This document shows positions 61,225-64,000 of a stretch of 64,000 bases of DNA, in pieces. The stretch is from assembly GCA_030549495.1 (NCBI GenBank), contig JAUIRK010000905.1:253001-317000 (forward strand). The letters are read 5' to 3'. The notes beneath the pieces were generated by a model. That model saw only the letters and a list, made by a program, of their open reading frames with translations. It was not told the DNA's origin and ran no database searches. The translations under genes and the position numbers were made by a program. The stretch comes from Nectonema munidae. Lineage: Eukaryota; Nematomorpha; Nectonematoida; Nectonematidae. Numbering within the stretch: position 1 is the stretch's first letter; each line of letters opens with the position of its first letter.

Positions 61225-62530
61225 ATGGCACTAGGTAATAATCCTTCATTCTTACGCTATTCTCGAGCCCAGATCCTCTTAGTCACATTCCAACTTTTCC
61301 TTTAATAGTGCACGTGTAGTCAGGACCCATGTAAAAACATAATCCACGTATTATTTCAGTCTTTCTCGAAGGATGTGACGAGGCACACTCGTGTTCAATT
61401 AAGAGATTCATTATTCTTTTTCTTCTTTTAATATGACACATTGCTACAAAAACTCAACATATCATTTAAATTATAATTTATCTACACTTTCATGTTGCAA
61501 GAAAATTGTTGGTATTGACAAGTGGAGATATTGTATTATCTTTTTGTATTGTGAAGAAACTTTCGGTTTTTTATATCACAGAAAAGTTTATTTATTCAAA
61601 CGATTGAATCATTTTTACTTGTTTTGTCCTGACGTTTGCCATCTTTTCTGAATATCCATTCACAAACACTTGTAGATTCATACATTGATATACTTTTCGT
61701 ATCAAACTTTCTAAAGTTTTGGCTCAGTGGTTAAGGACTAGTTTTGTCCGTTCTCTATCAATTTCTAATACCCGGCTTCGAATCCTTTTAAGTATAAAAA
61801 TTTAAGAAAGTTAGAATAACTAGAATATTCTTTTTTCCAACGATCAATTTCGCCCGCTGCATCACCGAATAAAAAGGTGAGGGTTATTCACGCTCTCTCT
61901 TTTCTAGTTAAAATAACATCTATTCATATTTTATCTTACCAGGTAGTAGTTTTGTAGGAAAAGTTAGATACTTAACTAGCTAGAGAGTTCGTAAGTTATC
62001 TTCTAATATTTTAATACATTGAGATAAAATTAAATTTTCTATTCAATTTAACCCATTTACGACCAAGCAAAGCAGACGATATCTAAAAAAAACGCAGACG
62101 ATTTATATTCAAAGTCATTGAAAAAAGCAGACGAAGATGAAATTATTTATGTTCCCAAATAGGAACATTGGTCGTAAATGGGTTAAGTACAAAAATAGCA
62201 ATAAAAATGTTTGAAGACCAATGTTAACTCGCTGTTTATTTGACTTTGCAGTGCTTTCATAATTTAGACGTAAGTGAAGACAAACGCCCAAAAGCTCATT
62301 AGAAATTTTATTACTTAACTTTGCTTTTAATCAATCCCAACTGTTTTTTCACAGCGGAACTGGTTAGGAGAAAATGTAATCGAACTATTAATTCTTTCTT
62401 CCAACAAAAACTTGATGAGTTTATCATAATGAAACAGCGTGGCTTTTTTCCAAAACACGCTAAAGATTTCAAATGTAGTGTTTTATCATTCTGGATCCTT
62501 TTAGATATTTTAAGTAAACGTTTATTTTGA
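61225..62530 (+). CDS. Candidate two-exon gene start, unknown protein
   Basis: An ATG at 61225 lies in a good translation context (GGAGATGG) and is followed after ten coding bases by a consensus donor (CTAG|GTAATA at 61235). The next convincing acceptor, TTTTTTCACAG, ends at 62354, and the exon after it continues in the same phase. The result starts MALAELVRRKCNRTINSFFQ and contains KQRGFFPKHAKDFKC. It either stops at 62528-62530 (61 residues) or splices onward at GTAAAC, 62514. I do not recognise the protein. The basic, amphipathic start could be a real N-terminus. The intron holds a SINE and a TTAA element. Evidence is splice-site quality, phase agreement and local composition only. Confidence 0.35.
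61715..61905 (+). mobile_element. tRNA-derived SINE
   Basis: The A box TGGCTCAGTGG (61720-61730) and B box GGCTTCGAATCC (61774-61785) are close to consensus and tRNA-spaced. The tail contains CGCCCGCTGCATCACC, sharing CCCGCTGCA with the SINE at 22130. No mature-tRNA acceptor stem closes, so it is a SINE, not a tRNA gene. Confidence 0.7.
62052..62182. mobile_element. 131-bp piggyBac-type MITE with intact TTAA target sites
   Basis: The ends are CCCATTTACGACCAA and its exact complement TTGGTCGTAAATGGG, 15 bp perfect, flanked on both sides by TTAA (62048-62051 and 62183-62186). Inside, GCAGACGA occurs three times, and near the right end TTCCCAAATAGGAAC is nearly palindromic. The CCC terminus and TTAA target fit piggyBac mobilisation. 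Confidence 0.85.
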
Positions 62531-63078
62531 ATTCCATATGTTATATAATTATTTCCTATCTGTATTTAAAAAATAATTGAAAATTTATTAAATGCCTTCA
62601 ATTTTTAAATTTGGTCTAAAATGACTTGACACAACCAGTTATCGACCAAAGAGAGCCATAGGGGTTGAATAAAAGTCAGTTGCTTCAAGCAAAAACAGTT
62701 TGTAGGAGAAATATACTTTTTCTTGTTTCTTGTATTTCGCTTTGGATCATCGAATCATTGCATTAAGTAAATTATAAAACCGGTGTGTTAACAAATTTTC
62801 TAAAATAGATTAAAAACTATGTTGATGTATACATTTGCATATATTTAAGTAAATATATGTAATAATTAGAGATTTAGTATTCTCTATATATATACTCATC
62901 GATTATGTGTGTAAGTGACGGGTTATCTTTCATGTCACAAGCATTTTATGAATTATATATCTTTTAGCATAAACAAACAAAAAATTTAGTTTTTTATTTT
63001 TTGAAATCGAATCTATTTTTATTTTCATTTTTTTCACGTTTTTAACATATTTTTTTTTCTAAAAATAATACCCTAGAT

Positions 63079-63548
63079 CATGGGTTCCCAACCTGGGGTT
63101 CGCGAACCCTTGGGGGTTCGTTTCACTTTTTTCAAGGGGTACTTTATAAAGCTCAACTAAAATTTTAATTATAAAAAACTGTTTTTATTAATTTTAATTA
63201 AAAATTTCTTTTAATTTATTTTAGTGCTTTCTTGTCTTAGTTTTAAAAATGTAAAAAAATAGTTTTTTTCCGAAAATTTGAATTGTTTTATTACTTAGTT
63301 GATCTGAAATACATAAAAATAATTTTTTTTGTTTTTTATTTATTTTTTGTTTTTTAGTATTTTTTATTTTTTACAAGGATTGTGTAAATTACTATGTCTG
63401 CACTCATACTTTTTCTTTATTAACAAAAAATTTTAAACGTTTTTAAGTTTTTTAATTTTTATATATTATTGTTTTAGATTTTTTCAGCTTGTTTTAATTA
63501 AGTTTTCAATTTTTTTTACAAACTCAGCCTAATATAAAGTATTGACTC
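63079..63548 (+). mobile_element. hAT left terminus and 5' untranslated region
   Basis: CATGGGTTCCCAACCTGGGG then TTCGCGAACCC at 63079 resembles hAT termini of the ZBED5-like group (CAGTGGTTCCCAACC). The interior to 63548 is T-rich and non-coding and leads directly into the transposase ORF. Confidence 0.65.
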
Positions 63549-64000
63549 ATGTCAAAAGTTAGAAAATGGAAAGACGAATATGTTTGTTTTGGCTTTACTT
63601 GCAATGAGAACTTAAGTTCACAAAGACCTCAATGCATTGTCTGCCAAGCTATTTTTTCTAATGCAAATTTAAAGCCATCTAAACTTAAAGAACATTTTAT
63701 TAATAAACATGGTGGAGCTAATGTTGTTGGACAAGATGAAAAATCTCTACAGGTTAAAAGAGCTCGTTTTGACTCGAGAGTGACTTTGCCCAAGTTGGGC
63801 TTTGTTATTGTTGAAAAACCCTTACTTCTTGCTTCTTATAAAGTTGCTTTTAGAATAGCAAAATCTAAAAAACCTCATACTATAGCTGAAGAGCTTGTTA
63901 AACCTTGTGCTTTAGAGATGGTTGAAGTTATACTTGGCAAAGATGCAAAAAACAAACTTAGTTCAGTTTCCTTGTCAAATAATGTTATTCAGAGTCGAAT
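63549..64000 (+). CDS. ZBED5-like hAT transposase, 5' part, open to the window edge
   Basis: From the ATG at 63549 the frame stays open for 150 codons to the end of the window. It starts MSKVRKWKDEYVCFGFTCNE, then has a BED-type zinc finger, CIVCQAIFSNANLKPSKLKE followed by HFINKHG (Cys-x2-Cys ... His-x4-His). Next comes ARFDSRVTLPKLG and the family's conserved helical stretch ending VSLSNNVIQSR, which aligns with the SLSNNTVPRR segment of the transposase at 7432-9305. It is a host-independent cut-and-paste transposase that acts in the nucleus on its own termini. Unlike the other transposases here, no break is seen so far; the RNase-H-like core lies beyond the window. Confidence 0.85.
   Translation, partial: MSKVRKWKDEYVCFGFTCNENLSSQRPQCIVCQAIFSNANLKPSKLKEHFINKHGGANVVGQDEKSLQVKRARFDSRVTLPKLGFVIVEKPLLLASYKVAFRIAKSKKPHTIAEELVKPCALEMVEVILGKDAKNKLSSVSLSNNVIQSR

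Noticed and set aside
61715-61790. Functional tRNA gene
   Set aside because: The A and B boxes are good, but no acceptor stem closes and the anticodon arm is not formed; the shared tail with 22130 indicates a SINE.
1-64000. CRISPR array, bacterial operon or phage-like system
   Set aside because: The introns, tRNA-derived SINEs and eukaryotic transposons show nuclear animal DNA; the tandem arrays present lack a regular spacer structure.

Overview
This window is AT-rich animal nuclear DNA. The organism cannot be named from sequence alone. The short introns, the dense cut-and-paste transposons (hAT, pogo/Tigger, piggyBac) and the tRNA-derived SINEs suit an invertebrate, possibly an arthropod such as a parasitic copepod; that is inference. 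There is no bacterial-style operon, CRISPR array, rRNA or intact tRNA gene.

The one clear host gene is TAF2, the second-largest subunit of general transcription factor TFIID. Seventeen exons on the + strand can be placed between 26521 and 44959. All splice phases agree and the total is 3465 coding bases including the stop. About 110 N-terminal residues are missing; no matching exon was recognised upstream, where the DNA is transposon-filled. A weaker candidate gene begins near 61225: a GC-richer first exon, then a phase-matched second exon at 62355.

Layout. 1-994: 3' remnant of a ZBED5-like hAT transposase. 995-6050: mostly featureless AT-rich DNA with one isolated hAT end. 6060-6449: two tRNA-derived SINEs in inverted orientation. 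7250-9305: near-complete but broken hAT on the minus strand. 9306-14890: low-complexity DNA with fragments. 14890-16170 and 16704-17785: two unrelated satellite-like arrays, the second split by a short inverted-repeat element. 18774-20560: decayed Tigger/pogo transposase. 20787-23764: 3-kb non-autonomous hAT-type element with a perfect 8-bp target duplication and several nested repeats. 24300-26339: a second type of hAT (TTF-finger class). 26521-44959: TAF2, its introns carrying nested elements. 45540-46020: Ty3/Gypsy integrase fossil. 46850-47592: two small hAT-type MITEs. 50300-54320: an RTE-like LINE split by a 2.3-kb piggyBac. 55180-57710: foldbacks and a diverged pair of about 260-bp repeats with a conserved hairpin. 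60575-62530: candidate gene start whose first intron holds a SINE and a 131-bp TTAA element. 63079-64000: start of a hAT that is still open at the window edge.

The transposons do not act together with TAF2. They record successive insertions: hAT MITE in Tigger MITE, piggyBac in LINE, MITE in satellite, MITEs in a larger hAT.
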